From Duganella aceris (GTDB lineage: Bacteria > Pseudomonadota > Gammaproteobacteria > Burkholderiales > Burkholderiaceae_D), in contig NZ_JAADJT010000001.1 in assembly GCF_011090165.1 (NCBI RefSeq), forward strand, positions 868,001-932,000: DNA of 64,000 nucleotides, read 5' to 3'. Below the pieces are notes generated by a model. That model searched no databases. It was not told the origin of the DNA and worked only from the letters and a program-made list of their open reading frames with translations. The position numbers and the translations under genes were made by a program. This document shows positions 22,163 through 30,567 of the stretch, piece after piece. Each line of letters starts with the position of its first letter. Position 1 is the stretch's first letter.

Positions 22163-22364
22163 GTTTGTCCGCGAGTTGTCCCGCTATCTCCAATGCTGCA
22201 ACCGCTGCTTGCTTAGATACGGATGGATAGTGATCTATGAAAGTTTCAATTGATGCGCCTGCTTTTAAGTAGTCAAACATGAATGATAGCGGCACCCGCG
22301 TGCCAACAAAAACGACTGCACCGCTGTAGATCTCAGGATCACGATGTATCACTTGTTGGCTCAT
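22143..22364 (-). CDS. DUF433 antitoxin-family protein
   Basis: This 73-aa protein has the DUF433 signature: HRDPEIYSGAVVFVGTRVPLSFMFDYLKAG, here seen as HRDPEIYSGAVVF then GTRVPLSFMFDYL, followed by a helical end SVSKQAAVAALEIAG. DUF433 proteins act as DNA-binding antitoxins for DUF5615 partners. I place the start at 22364 because GAGGA lies just upstream on the minus strand; an in-frame ATG at 22376 is possible. It is the first gene of the pair. Confidence 0.75.
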   Translation of the reverse strand: MSQQVIHRDPEIYSGAVVFVGTRVPLSFMFDYLKAGASIETFIDHYPSVSKQAAVAALEIAGQLADKHAHLVR

Positions 22365-22475
22365 ATGTCCTCGCATTAAAACGACTATATCTAAAGGCAG
22401 TATAGTCAATTTAACGATATATCAAGCCACAAACCAAAGTTGATTTATCAACTAGCGCATGCGACCATCGGCGTC

Positions 22476-23174
22476 ATGAATGATTACCCCATCGCTTCGC
22501 TGGCCGGGCTGCTGATCGCCCTCGGTGCGACCACGCTGCTCGCCTTTCTCAAGCATGCCGACAAGCGCGCGGCCATCGATCAGTCGCGGCATCTGAGCGT
22601 CACCTGGGGCACTTGCCTGGCGTTGCTGGCGCTGGTGCTGTTCTGGGAGCGGCGGACTTTGTCCAGCCTCGGTATCGTATGGGGAAATTATTGGGCCTGG
22701 GCCATTGGCTTCGCCCTCGGCGGCCTTATCCTGGGCACGTCGGTCGTGTCGATCTGGACCGCCGGCAGGGCGGGCAAGCAGGCCATCCCAGAGGACTCCG
22801 AGCAGGGCTTGATGCGCTTGCTGCAAACGCCGCTGTGGTTCCGCTATGTGGTCGTGCTCACCGCCGGCATCACCGAAGAAATCATGTTTCGCGGCTATCC
22901 GATCGAGCGGCTGCTGGAGCTGACCGGCAACCTGTGGCTGGCCGCCGCGATCCCGCTGGCGGTGTTCGTGTTCGCCCACCTCAGCGCCTGGTCGCTCGGC
23001 CACCTGGTCGGGGTGTTCTTCGGCGGCGCGGTGCTGACCGGGCTGTATTTGTGGCAACGCGACCTGATCGCCTGCATCATCGCCCACACCCTGATCGATT
23101 CCCTCATCATCTTCCTGCCCGCGATGCTGAAAAAGCTGGCGGCGCGTCCGGCGAAGCCGGCCACGGCTTCTTGA
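22476..23174 (+). CDS. CPBP family intramembrane metalloprotease
   Basis: The 232-aa membrane protein belongs to the CPBP (CAAX protease and bacteriocin-processing, Abi) family. The three catalytic motifs are visible: EEIMFR near residue 140, FVFAH near residue 175 and HTLID near residue 210, all in or near membrane helices. Bacterial members cleave membrane proteins or confer bacteriocin self-immunity; the substrate is unknown. The frame could begin at TTG 22440, but the ATG at 22476 is preferred. It is a single gene between a toxin-antitoxin pair and the sugar locus. Confidence 0.82.
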   Translation: MNDYPIASLAGLLIALGATTLLAFLKHADKRAAIDQSRHLSVTWGTCLALLALVLFWERRTLSSLGIVWGNYWAWAIGFALGGLILGTSVVSIWTAGRAGKQAIPEDSEQGLMRLLQTPLWFRYVVVLTAGITEEIMFRGYPIERLLELTGNLWLAAAIPLAVFVFAHLSAWSLGHLVGVFFGGAVLTGLYLWQRDLIACIIAHTLIDSLIIFLPAMLKKLAARPAKPATAS

Positions 23175-23182
23175 CCTATATC

Positions 23183-23205
23183 TTTCGTTTCCTTTCGAAA
23201 CGAAA
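23183..23205. promoter_or_regulatory. AgaR/DeoR-type operator candidate, 9-bp inverted repeat
   Basis: TTTCGTTTC (23183-23191) and GAAACGAAA (23197-23205) are perfect complements around a 5-nt centre. TTTCGTTT-type repeats are, as I recall, the core of AgaR and other DeoR-family operators. More TTTCG/CGAAA copies lie at about 23283-23287, 23303-23310, 23322-23326 and 23347-23353 in the same leader of the TonB receptor gene, whose locus encodes a DeoR-type repressor. Confidence 0.5.
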
Positions 23206-23425
23206 TCAGCTTAAATTCGAATAAAGTTGGCTCGCCGCCTCTGTTTTTCCTCCCAAAACGTGATTTTTGTCGTTTTACCGCCTTTCGATAACTGTCGATT
23301 GCTTTCGAAAACAACACAATACGAAATGCTGTGAAGATTTCTTGTAATTTCGAATTGTGTCGAATACTATCAATTCCGGGTCATTAAATTGAAATAAAAG
23401 ACATAACGATAGATCGGGATCAGAT

Positions 23426-26197
23426 ATGCGAATCGCAAACGGTACCAGGTTCAAAAAGACAACATTGGCGCTGGCCATCGGGATGGTGGTGTGCAACGGC
23501 GCTTGGGCTCAAGACGAAGTCAAGGCCGCAGCGGACGGCGACGCCGCCGCGCCAAGCGTGGTGGTGAGCGGCACCCGCGCCTCGCTGGCGAAATCGCTGG
23601 ATCTGAAGCGCAACGCCTCGATCATCCAGGACTCCATTTCCGCGACCGAACTCGGCCGCTTCCCCGACGATAACGTGGCCGACTCGCTAGCCCATATCTC
23701 CGGCGTCTCGATCTCGCGCACCAAAGGCGGCGAGGGCCAGTACATCAATGTGCGCGGCCTCGGCTCCGGCTACAACATCGTCACCCTGAACAACCGCATC
23801 CTCGCCACCGACGGCGACGGCCGCGATTTCGCTTTCGATGTCCTGCCGTCCGAAGTGATCTCCGGCGCCGACGTGATGAAGTCGGCGCAGGCGTCGCAAA
23901 TCGAAGGCAGTATCGGCGGCTCGGTCAACCTGCGTTCCGCCCGTCCGCTCGACTATCCCGGCACCCACACCTCGCTGCGCGCCGAAGCCGACCACAACGA
24001 CATGTCCGAGAAGTACGGCCGCAAGATCTCCGGCGTCTACAGCCAGACCTTCAACAACAACACCATGGGCGTGTTGCTGGGCGCGGTCTACTCCAAGCGC
24101 ACGGTGCGCACCGATTCGCTGCAGTCGCAAACCTTCGACGCCGACAGCCCGGGCAGCTTCGACGCCAACAAGGACGGCAAGATTTCGGCCGACGAGAGCG
24201 GTCTGCTCGGCGTCTGCTGTATCGCCTTCGGATCGGTGTTCGAGCAAAAGGAACGCGCGGCCCTGTCCGGCGCCTTCGACTGGAAACCGTCGGCCGACTT
24301 CCGCCTGACCACCGACTTCCTGCTGACCCGCCTCGACGCGCCGCAGATCGGCTACAACCAGGCCTATTACGTCAAAGCCACCGAAGGACGCTGGTCCGAC
24401 GTCGTGATCAAGGACCACGTGGTCACCAGCATGACGGTGGCCGACATGATTCCGGAGATCGCCAATATCACCTCCAACCGCGTGGTCGATACCAAGCAGT
24501 TCGGCGTCAAGGCCAACTGGCGCGTGACCGACGACCTGACGCTGGTGGGCGACGCCTACCGTTCGACCTCGGTGCGCAACTCGGGTGGCAAGGACACCTA
24601 CGTGGTGGCCGGTATCGCCGGCAACAACACCGGCTACTACACCCTCAACAACAACGGCCTGCCGAGCATCCGCGTGGCGTTGGCGGACGGCCGCGACCTG
24701 GCCACGGCCGCCGCCGCCGGCACCCTGAGCGACAAGGATTACGGTCCGCACTACGCCGGCCTGTCCGGTACCGACGTGAACGACAAGATCACCGGCGAAT
24801 CGGTCGACGGCCGCTGGTCGCTGAGCGGCGCCTGGTTCGCCGACGCGCTCAACTTCGGCCTGGCCAACACCTCGCGCGAAAAAACCCGCAACTTCATCGG
24901 CAACGACCAGACCGGCGGTTCCTGCATGTACTGCGGCAAGTACAGCACCACCTTCGACTCGTTCGGCGCCAAGGTGGTCAGCACCATGACCGTGCCCAAC
25001 TACATGAGCGGTTCCGGCGGCAGCTTCCCGATGAGCTTTGTCCGCTTCGACGTGCCGGCCTATTTCGCCGGCCTGAAATCGCTCGACGGCAAGCCGAAGT
25101 ACGACGCCAACGGCGTGCAGACCGGCGTCTACGATTCGTCCCAGCTGGCGGCGGTGCTGGATCCGACCAACTCCTACCACGTGACCGAAGACACGGTGTC
25201 CGGCTACGCCCAGCTCGATCTGTCGGGCGACAAATGGTCGGGCAATATCGGCGCGCGCCTGGTGCACACCAAGACCAAGTCGCAGAGCGCGATCAACCAG
25301 ATCATCTCGATCGTCGACGCCACGCCGGACGTCGCCACCAGCAGCCCGATCGTCAAGTACAGCAACGCGACGCCGGTGACGGAAGAGGGTTCCTACACCA
25401 AGCTGCTGCCGTCGGCCAATATCGCCTATTCGGTGACGCCGCAACTGACCGTCCGCGCCGCCGTGGCCAAGGTCATGGCCCGGCCGTCGCTCGACAAGCT
25501 GGCCGCGACCCGCACCGACAGCACGCTGGACCGCACCTACCACCTCAACATCGCCGGCGATCCGAAGCTGAAGCCGACCGAGGCCAAGCAGCAGGACTTG
25601 TCGGCCGAGTGGTACTACAAGCCGAAGTCGGCGCTGACCGCCGCCGTGTTCGCCAAACAGATCAAGAACTTCATCACCTACCAGACCGATGAGCACGTCG
25701 ACATCGGCGTGCCGGGCTACCTGTACACCGTGACCCACCCGGTCAACGGCGACACCGCCAAGGTGCTGGGTATGGAGCTGGGCGCGCAGCACTTCTTCGA
25801 CAACGGCTTCGGCGTCAACGCCAAGTTCACCAAGACCAACACCAAGGCGTATTCGGGCGGCGTCTACACCGGCCAGCTCGAAGGCGTGGCGCCGTCGGCC
25901 TCGTCGATCGCCTTCCTGTACGAAGCGCACGGCATCAACGCCCAGGTGGCGTTCGATTACACCGGCAAGTACACGCAATCGTCGAACGTGGTGGCCGGTT
26001 ATCCGGCGGTGGTCGATGAGATCACCTGGGTGACCGCCTCGGCTTCGTACGACGTCACCAAGAACGTGACCGTCTTCATCGAGGGCAAGAACTTGTCCGA
26101 CGCGAAGATGCGCTCGACCCTCGGCCGCGCCGACACCGCCTACGGTTTCGAGTCGTGGGGACGCACAGTGGTGGTCGGCATGAGCGCCAAGTTCTGA
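23426..26197 (+). CDS. TonB-dependent outer-membrane receptor (sugar locus)
   Basis: The 923-aa receptor probably imports an oligosaccharide or amino sugar conjugate. A signal peptide is clear (residues 1 to about 29, ending GAWA). The plug domain shows NVADSLAHISGVSISR and YINVRGLGSGYN, then a long beta-barrel ending in the aromatic-terminal SAKF. This is the large Caulobacter/Xanthomonas-type subfamily with the GRFPDDNVADSL start. An EF-hand-like loop (DANKDGKISADE) occurs near residue 246. The gene heads the sugar operon: its stop overlaps the next start (TGATG). A 250-bp leader with operator-like repeats lies upstream. No FecA-type signalling extension is seen. Confidence 0.9.
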   Translation: MRIANGTRFKKTTLALAIGMVVCNGAWAQDEVKAAADGDAAAPSVVVSGTRASLAKSLDLKRNASIIQDSISATELGRFPDDNVADSLAHISGVSISRTKGGEGQYINVRGLGSGYNIVTLNNRILATDGDGRDFAFDVLPSEVISGADVMKSAQASQIEGSIGGSVNLRSARPLDYPGTHTSLRAEADHNDMSEKYGRKISGVYSQTFNNNTMGVLLGAVYSKRTVRTDSLQSQTFDADSPGSFDANKDGKISADESGLLGVCCIAFGSVFEQKERAALSGAFDWKPSADFRLTTDFLLTRLDAPQIGYNQAYYVKATEGRWSDVVIKDHVVTSMTVADMIPEIANITSNRVVDTKQFGVKANWRVTDDLTLVGDAYRSTSVRNSGGKDTYVVAGIAGNNTGYYTLNNNGLPSIRVALADGRDLATAAAAGTLSDKDYGPHYAGLSGTDVNDKITGESVDGRWSLSGAWFADALNFGLANTSREKTRNFIGNDQTGGSCMYCGKYSTTFDSFGAKVVSTMTVPNYMSGSGGSFPMSFVRFDVPAYFAGLKSLDGKPKYDANGVQTGVYDSSQLAAVLDPTNSYHVTEDTVSGYAQLDLSGDKWSGNIGARLVHTKTKSQSAINQIISIVDATPDVATSSPIVKYSNATPVTEEGSYTKLLPSANIAYSVTPQLTVRAAVAKVMARPSLDKLAATRTDSTLDRTYHLNIAGDPKLKPTEAKQQDLSAEWYYKPKSALTAAVFAKQIKNFITYQTDEHVDIGVPGYLYTVTHPVNGDTAKVLGMELGAQHFFDNGFGVNAKFTKTNTKAYSGGVYTGQLEGVAPSASSIAFLYEAHGINAQVAFDYTGKYTQSSNVVAGYPAVVDEITWVTASASYDVTKNVTVFIEGKNLSDAKMRSTLGRADTAYGFESWGRTVVVGMSAKF

Positions 26198-27075
26198 TGA
26201 AAAGCTGGCTCACTTACACCTTGCTGGCAACCACGCTGATGGGCGTGTGGGGCGCGTTCGCCGGATTGCCCAGCCAGCACGGCTTTCCCGAAACGCTGAT
26301 CTACGTGGTGTGGGCGCTGACCATGATCCCGCCGGCCCTGCTGGTGCTGCACCGCGCCGGCTGGCGCCTGCAACGCGACGCCCGCGCGGTGGTGCTGGGG
26401 CTGGTGATCGGCGTGCTCGGCGCCGGCGGCCAGATGATCCTGTTCTACGCGGTCAAGGATGGTCCGAGCTATCTGATCTTCCCGATCATCTCGATGTCGC
26501 CGGTGATCACCATCGGCCTGTCGTACTGCCTGCTGAAGGAACGCACCGGCCGGCTGGGCATGGCCGGCATCGTGCTGGCGGTGCTGGCCTTGCCGCTGTT
26601 CGACTACAGCCCGGGCGCGGCCGCGCATTCCTACGGCCCGTGGTTCCTGATGGCGATCGGCGTGCTGCTGGCGTGGGGGCTGCAAGCGTATTTCATCAAG
26701 CTGGCCAACGCCACGATGGAAGCCGAAAGCATCTTCTTTTACATGACCGCGTCCGGCCTGCTGTTCATTCCGCTGGCCTTGCTGATGACGGATTTTTCGC
26801 AGCCGATCAACATGGGCTGGCAGGGGCCTTACCTGGCCGCCGCCACCCAGGTGCTCAACGCGCTGGGCGCGCTGGCGCTGGTGTACGCCTTCCGCTACGG
26901 CAAGGCGCTGGTGGTGTCGCCGATGGTCAACGCCGGCGCGCCGCTGCTGACCACGATCTTGTCGGTGCTGATGGCGGCCACCTTGCCCGGCGGCGCCAAG
27001 CTGCTCGGCATCGGCCTGTCGCTGGCCGCCGCGCTGCTGCTGGCGCTGCAACCCGAAGAAGCCGCGCAGGCATAA
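26197..27075 (+). CDS. DMT superfamily (EamA-like) permease
   Basis: The 292-aa integral membrane protein has ten hydrophobic segments in two homologous halves, as in EamA/DMT transporters (for example FYAVKDGPSYLIFPIISMSP in the first half and YAFRYGKALVVSPMVNAG in the second, which are internal repeats). It starts on the last base of the TonB receptor stop codon. Its place directly after an outer-membrane receptor and before cytoplasmic sugar enzymes suggests it is the inner-membrane sugar importer of the locus; this is inference. No other inner-membrane transporter is present in the operon. Confidence 0.8.
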   Translation: MKSWLTYTLLATTLMGVWGAFAGLPSQHGFPETLIYVVWALTMIPPALLVLHRAGWRLQRDARAVVLGLVIGVLGAGGQMILFYAVKDGPSYLIFPIISMSPVITIGLSYCLLKERTGRLGMAGIVLAVLALPLFDYSPGAAAHSYGPWFLMAIGVLLAWGLQAYFIKLANATMEAESIFFYMTASGLLFIPLALLMTDFSQPINMGWQGPYLAAATQVLNALGALALVYAFRYGKALVVSPMVNAGAPLLTTILSVLMAATLPGGAKLLGIGLSLAAALLLALQPEEAAQA

Positions 27076-27099
27076 TTTTTTAGAGATGGAGTCTGTTAT

Positions 27100-28398
27100 A
27101 TGAAAGTGTTGCTGGATTTAGTGCAACGCCACAAGAGCGGCGTCCCGGTCGGTATCTATTCCGTGTGTTCCGCCCACCCGCTGGTGCTGCAAGCGGCGCT
27201 GCGGGTCGGGCTGGAGAACGACGCGCCGGTGCTGATCGAAGCCACCTCCAACCAGGTCAACCAGGACGGCGGCTACACCGGCATGACGCCGGCCGATTTC
27301 CGCCGCTTCGTCGAAAGCATCGCCGCCGACGTCGGTTTTCCGCTGCGGCGCCTGCTGCTGGGCGGCGACCACCTCGGTCCGAATTGCTGGCAAGGCGAAC
27401 CGGCCGAGCAGGCGATGGCCAAGTCCGCCGTGCTGATCGAGCAGTATGTGACGGCCGGTTTCCGCAAGATCCACCTCGATTGCTCGATGTCCTGTGCCGG
27501 CGATCCGGTGCCGCTGCCGGACGCCACCGTGGCCGAGCGCGCCGCGCTGTTGTGCGGCGTCGCCGAGCAGGCGTGGCGACAGGCCGGCGGCGAAGCCCCG
27601 GTCTACATCGTCGGCACCGAAGTGCCGGTGCCGGGCGGCGCGCATGAAGAACTGGACGCGCTGGCCGTGACCAGCAGCGCCGCCGCGCAAACCACCATCG
27701 CCGTGCACCGCGCCGCCTTCGCCGCCGCCGGCCTGGACGAAGCGTGGAGCAGGGTGGTGGGCCTGGTGGTGCAGCCGGGCGTCGAGTTCGACCACAACAA
27801 GGTGATCGACTATCTGCCCGACGCCGCCACCGAACTGAGCCGCTTCATCGAATCGCAGCAGGGCCTGGTGTTCGAAGCCCACTCGACCGACTACCAGACC
27901 GAAGCCAACCTGAAGTCGCTGGTGCGCGACCACTTCGCCATCCTCAAGGTCGGCCCCGGCGTCACCTTCGCGCTGCGCGAAACCCTGTGGGCGCTGGCCG
28001 ACATCGAACGCGAGTGGCTGGGCGCGGACGCCAGCTCCGACTTCAAGAACGTGGTGCTGACGGTGATGAAGCAGCAGCCCGAGTATTGGCACAAGTACTA
28101 CTGCGACGCCGAGCGCGAGCGCTACGACCTGCAATACAGCCTGAGCGACCGCATGCGCTACTACTGGCCGCATCCGGAGATCCAGCGCGCGCAGGCTGCG
28201 CTGTTCGCCAACCTGGAACGTGACGTGCCGCCGCTGGCGCTGCTGAGCCAATACCTGCCCGATCAATATCAGGCCATCCGCGATGGCCGCCTGCGCAACC
28301 TGCCGGGCGACATCCTGAACGAAGGCGTGGCCAAAGTGCTGCGTCAATACATGCATGCGAGCGGCGCCAGCGCGCCGACCCTGGAGAGCACACAATGA
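27100..28398 (+). CDS. agaZ: Tagatose-bisphosphate aldolase subunit AgaZ/GatZ/KbaZ family
   Basis: The 432-aa protein matches the GatZ/KbaZ family (PF08013). Motifs include GVPVGIYSVCSAHPLVLQAA near residue 15, EATSNQVNQDGGYTGM near residue 47 and LLGGDHLGPNCWQ near residue 86. In E. coli this protein is the non-catalytic partner that stabilises the class II aldolase GatY/KbaY, which splits tagatose-1,6-bisphosphate. No GatY/KbaY or tagatose-6-phosphate kinase is found in this locus. The stop overlaps agaS (ATGA). The gene symbol follows the neighbouring AgaS-type and AgaR-type genes. Confidence 0.82.
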   Translation: MKVLLDLVQRHKSGVPVGIYSVCSAHPLVLQAALRVGLENDAPVLIEATSNQVNQDGGYTGMTPADFRRFVESIAADVGFPLRRLLLGGDHLGPNCWQGEPAEQAMAKSAVLIEQYVTAGFRKIHLDCSMSCAGDPVPLPDATVAERAALLCGVAEQAWRQAGGEAPVYIVGTEVPVPGGAHEELDALAVTSSAAAQTTIAVHRAAFAAAGLDEAWSRVVGLVVQPGVEFDHNKVIDYLPDAATELSRFIESQQGLVFEAHSTDYQTEANLKSLVRDHFAILKVGPGVTFALRETLWALADIEREWLGADASSDFKNVVLTVMKQQPEYWHKYYCDAERERYDLQYSLSDRMRYYWPHPEIQRAQAALFANLERDVPPLALLSQYLPDQYQAIRDGRLRNLPGDILNEGVAKVLRQYMHASGASAPTLESTQ

Positions 28399-29555
28399 CG
28401 GAACACATTTTAGGCGTAGACAAGACCATCCTGGACCAGCGGGGCGGCGCCTTCACCGCCAGCGAGATCACCCACCAGGCCCCGGTTTGGGGCGAGGTAG
28501 CGCAACTGGTGACCACGCAAGGCCCGGCGCTGTCGGCCTTCCTGACGCCGCTGCTGGCGCGCGCCGACCTGCGCATCATCCTGACCGGCGCCGGCACCTC
28601 GGCTTTCATCGGCGACTGCCTGCTGCCGTCGCTGCTGAAGCGCCTCGGCCGCCGGGTCGAAGCCATCGCCACCACCGACCTGGTGGCGGCGCCGGCGCAG
28701 TACCTGCAAGCGGCGGTGCCGACCTTGCTGGTGTCGTTCGCGCGCTCGGGCAGCAGTCCGGAAAGCGTGGCCGCCGTGGCGCTGGCCGACCAGCTGGTCA
28801 GCCAGGTCTATCACCTGATCATCACCTGCAACGGCGACGGCCTGTTGTACCAGCATGCCCAGGGCCAGGCCAACGCCTACGCCATCGTGCTGCCGGACGC
28901 CACTCACGACCGCGCTTTCGCGATGACCAGCAGCTTCACTTCGATGCTGCTGACGGCATCGCTGGTGTTCGGCGTGATCGACGGCGCCGGCCCGGCGCTG
29001 GCGGCGGCGCAACAAGCTGCCGGCGACCTGATGGTGGGCGGACTGCCGCTGATCAACGAGCTGGTGGCGCGCCGCTTCAAGCGCGTGGTCTACCTGGGCA
29101 GCAATGAACTCAAGGGCCTGGCGCAGGAAGCCGCGCTGAAGCTGCTGGAACTGAGCGACGGCAAGGTGGTGGCGATGTTCGACACGCCGCTGGGCTTCCG
29201 CCACGGCCCCAAGACCATCATCGACAGCGACACGCTGGTGGTGCTGATGATGTCCAACGATCCTTACACGCGCCGCTACGACAGCGACCTGCTGCGCGAA
29301 CTGCGCGCCGACGGCCGCGCCGGCCAGGTGCTGGCGCTGAGCGCGCAAGACAGCGGCGCCACCGACGGCGACCACCTGCTGCTGAACCACGCCGCCGCCT
29401 CCAGCGACCTGGAACTGGCATTGCCGTACATCGTCTTTGCACAAATGTTCGCTTTTCTCTATTCTCTTGCCTTGGAGATCCGTCCCGACACGCCCAGCAT
29501 GTCCGGCACTGTGAACCGTGTGGTGAGCGGTGTGAACATTTATCCTTTCGGCTAG
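28395..29555 (+). CDS. agaS: AgaS-type SIS-domain sugar phosphate isomerase/deaminase
   Basis: The 386-aa protein has two SIS domains. The first shows TGAGTSAFIGD near residue 60 and FARSGSSPES near residue 115; the second shows YLGSNELKGLAQEAALKLLEL near residue 235 and GFRHGPKTII near residue 275. AgaS acts as galactosamine-6-phosphate deaminase/isomerase, giving tagatose-6-phosphate. It is distinct from GlmS and NagB. Context with agaZ, an amino sugar kinase and a DeoR regulator supports the assignment. A 4-nt overlap with agaZ shows translational coupling. Confidence 0.85.
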   Translation: MTEHILGVDKTILDQRGGAFTASEITHQAPVWGEVAQLVTTQGPALSAFLTPLLARADLRIILTGAGTSAFIGDCLLPSLLKRLGRRVEAIATTDLVAAPAQYLQAAVPTLLVSFARSGSSPESVAAVALADQLVSQVYHLIITCNGDGLLYQHAQGQANAYAIVLPDATHDRAFAMTSSFTSMLLTASLVFGVIDGAGPALAAAQQAAGDLMVGGLPLINELVARRFKRVVYLGSNELKGLAQEAALKLLELSDGKVVAMFDTPLGFRHGPKTIIDSDTLVVLMMSNDPYTRRYDSDLLRELRADGRAGQVLALSAQDSGATDGDHLLLNHAAASSDLELALPYIVFAQMFAFLYSLALEIRPDTPSMSGTVNRVVSGVNIYPFG

Positions 29556-29565
29556 CGAGAACGCG

Positions 29566-30567
29566 ATGTATCTGGGTATCGATGGTGGCGGCAGCAAGAC
29601 CGCATTCGCGTTGATCGACGACGCCGGGCGCCTGCGCGCCACGCACGAGGCGAGCAGCCTTTATTATCACGAGGTCGGCCTGGAGAACGTCGAGGCCACG
29701 CTGCGCGACGGCCTCGCCGCCACGCTGGCCAAGGCCAACATCACGCCGCAGGAGCTGAGCTTCAGCTTCTTCGGCCTGCCGGCCTACGGCGAGGACAAGC
29801 GCCTGCAAGCGCTGCTGGACGGCCTGCCGGGCCAGCTGCTGGGGCACCAGCGCTACCGCTGCGGCAACGACATGATCTGCAGCTGGGCCGGCTCGCTGGC
29901 CTGCCGCGACGGCATCAGCGTGATCGCCGGCACCGGCTCGATGGCCTACGGCAGCTATCAAGGCTGCGGCGCGCGGGTCGGCGGCTGGGGCGAGTTGTTC
30001 AGCGACGAAGGCTCGGCTTACTGGATCGCGCGCGCCGGCCTGACGCTGTTCTCGCGCATGAGCGACGGCCGCACCGCCAAGGGCCCGCTGCACGGCCTGC
30101 TGCGACGCCATTTCGCTTTGGACGACGACCTCGACCTGTGCGCCGCCATCTACGGCGGCGACATGACCGACCGCAGCAAGCTGGCCAGGCTGTCCTTGCT
30201 GGTGGCCGAGGCCGCCGCCGCCGGCGACGTGCAGGCGCGCGCCATCTTCAACGCCGCCGCCCTGGAGCTGACCGAGATCGTCAAGGCCGTCGGCGCGCAA
30301 CTAGGCGTGCCGGCCGGCGCTTTGCTGCCGGTGTCGTATTCCGGCGGTGTCTTCAACAGCGGCGAGCTGGTGCTGGCGCCGTTCCGCGCCGCGCTGGCCG
30401 AAGCCAATCCGAACGGTCCCGCCTACACGCTGCAAACGCCGTTGCTGCCGCCGGTGATCGGCGCCGCCATTCATGCCGCCCAGCTGATCGGCGTGGAGTT
30501 TTCCGCCGCCGCGCTGGCGGCGTTGGCCGGCCAGGTCAATCAATCACCAACCCTGGAGTTGTTATGA
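29566..30567 (+). CDS. BadF/BadG-type amino sugar kinase (N-acetylglucosamine/galactosamine kinase)
   Basis: The 333-aa protein is an ASKHA-fold kinase. The phosphate-1 loop GIDGGGSKTAFALID lies at residues 4-18, the second loop contains VIAGTGSMAYG near residue 125, and RVGGWGELFSDEGSAYWIA near residue 140 is typical of N-acetylglucosamine kinases of the BadF group. In this locus it probably phosphorylates N-acetylgalactosamine or galactosamine before AgaS acts. It is 10 nt after agaS and overlaps the following amidohydrolase by 4 nt (ATGA). Confidence 0.82.
   Translation: MYLGIDGGGSKTAFALIDDAGRLRATHEASSLYYHEVGLENVEATLRDGLAATLAKANITPQELSFSFFGLPAYGEDKRLQALLDGLPGQLLGHQRYRCGNDMICSWAGSLACRDGISVIAGTGSMAYGSYQGCGARVGGWGELFSDEGSAYWIARAGLTLFSRMSDGRTAKGPLHGLLRRHFALDDDLDLCAAIYGGDMTDRSKLARLSLLVAEAAAAGDVQARAIFNAAALELTEIVKAVGAQLGVPAGALLPVSYSGGVFNSGELVLAPFRAALAEANPNGPAYTLQTPLLPPVIGAAIHAAQLIGVEFSAAALAALAGQVNQSPTLELL

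Noticed and set aside
24413..24424. GACCACGTGGTC in the TonB receptor as a parS site
   Set aside because: It is a palindrome but lacks the TGTTTC/GAAACA-type flanks of parS.
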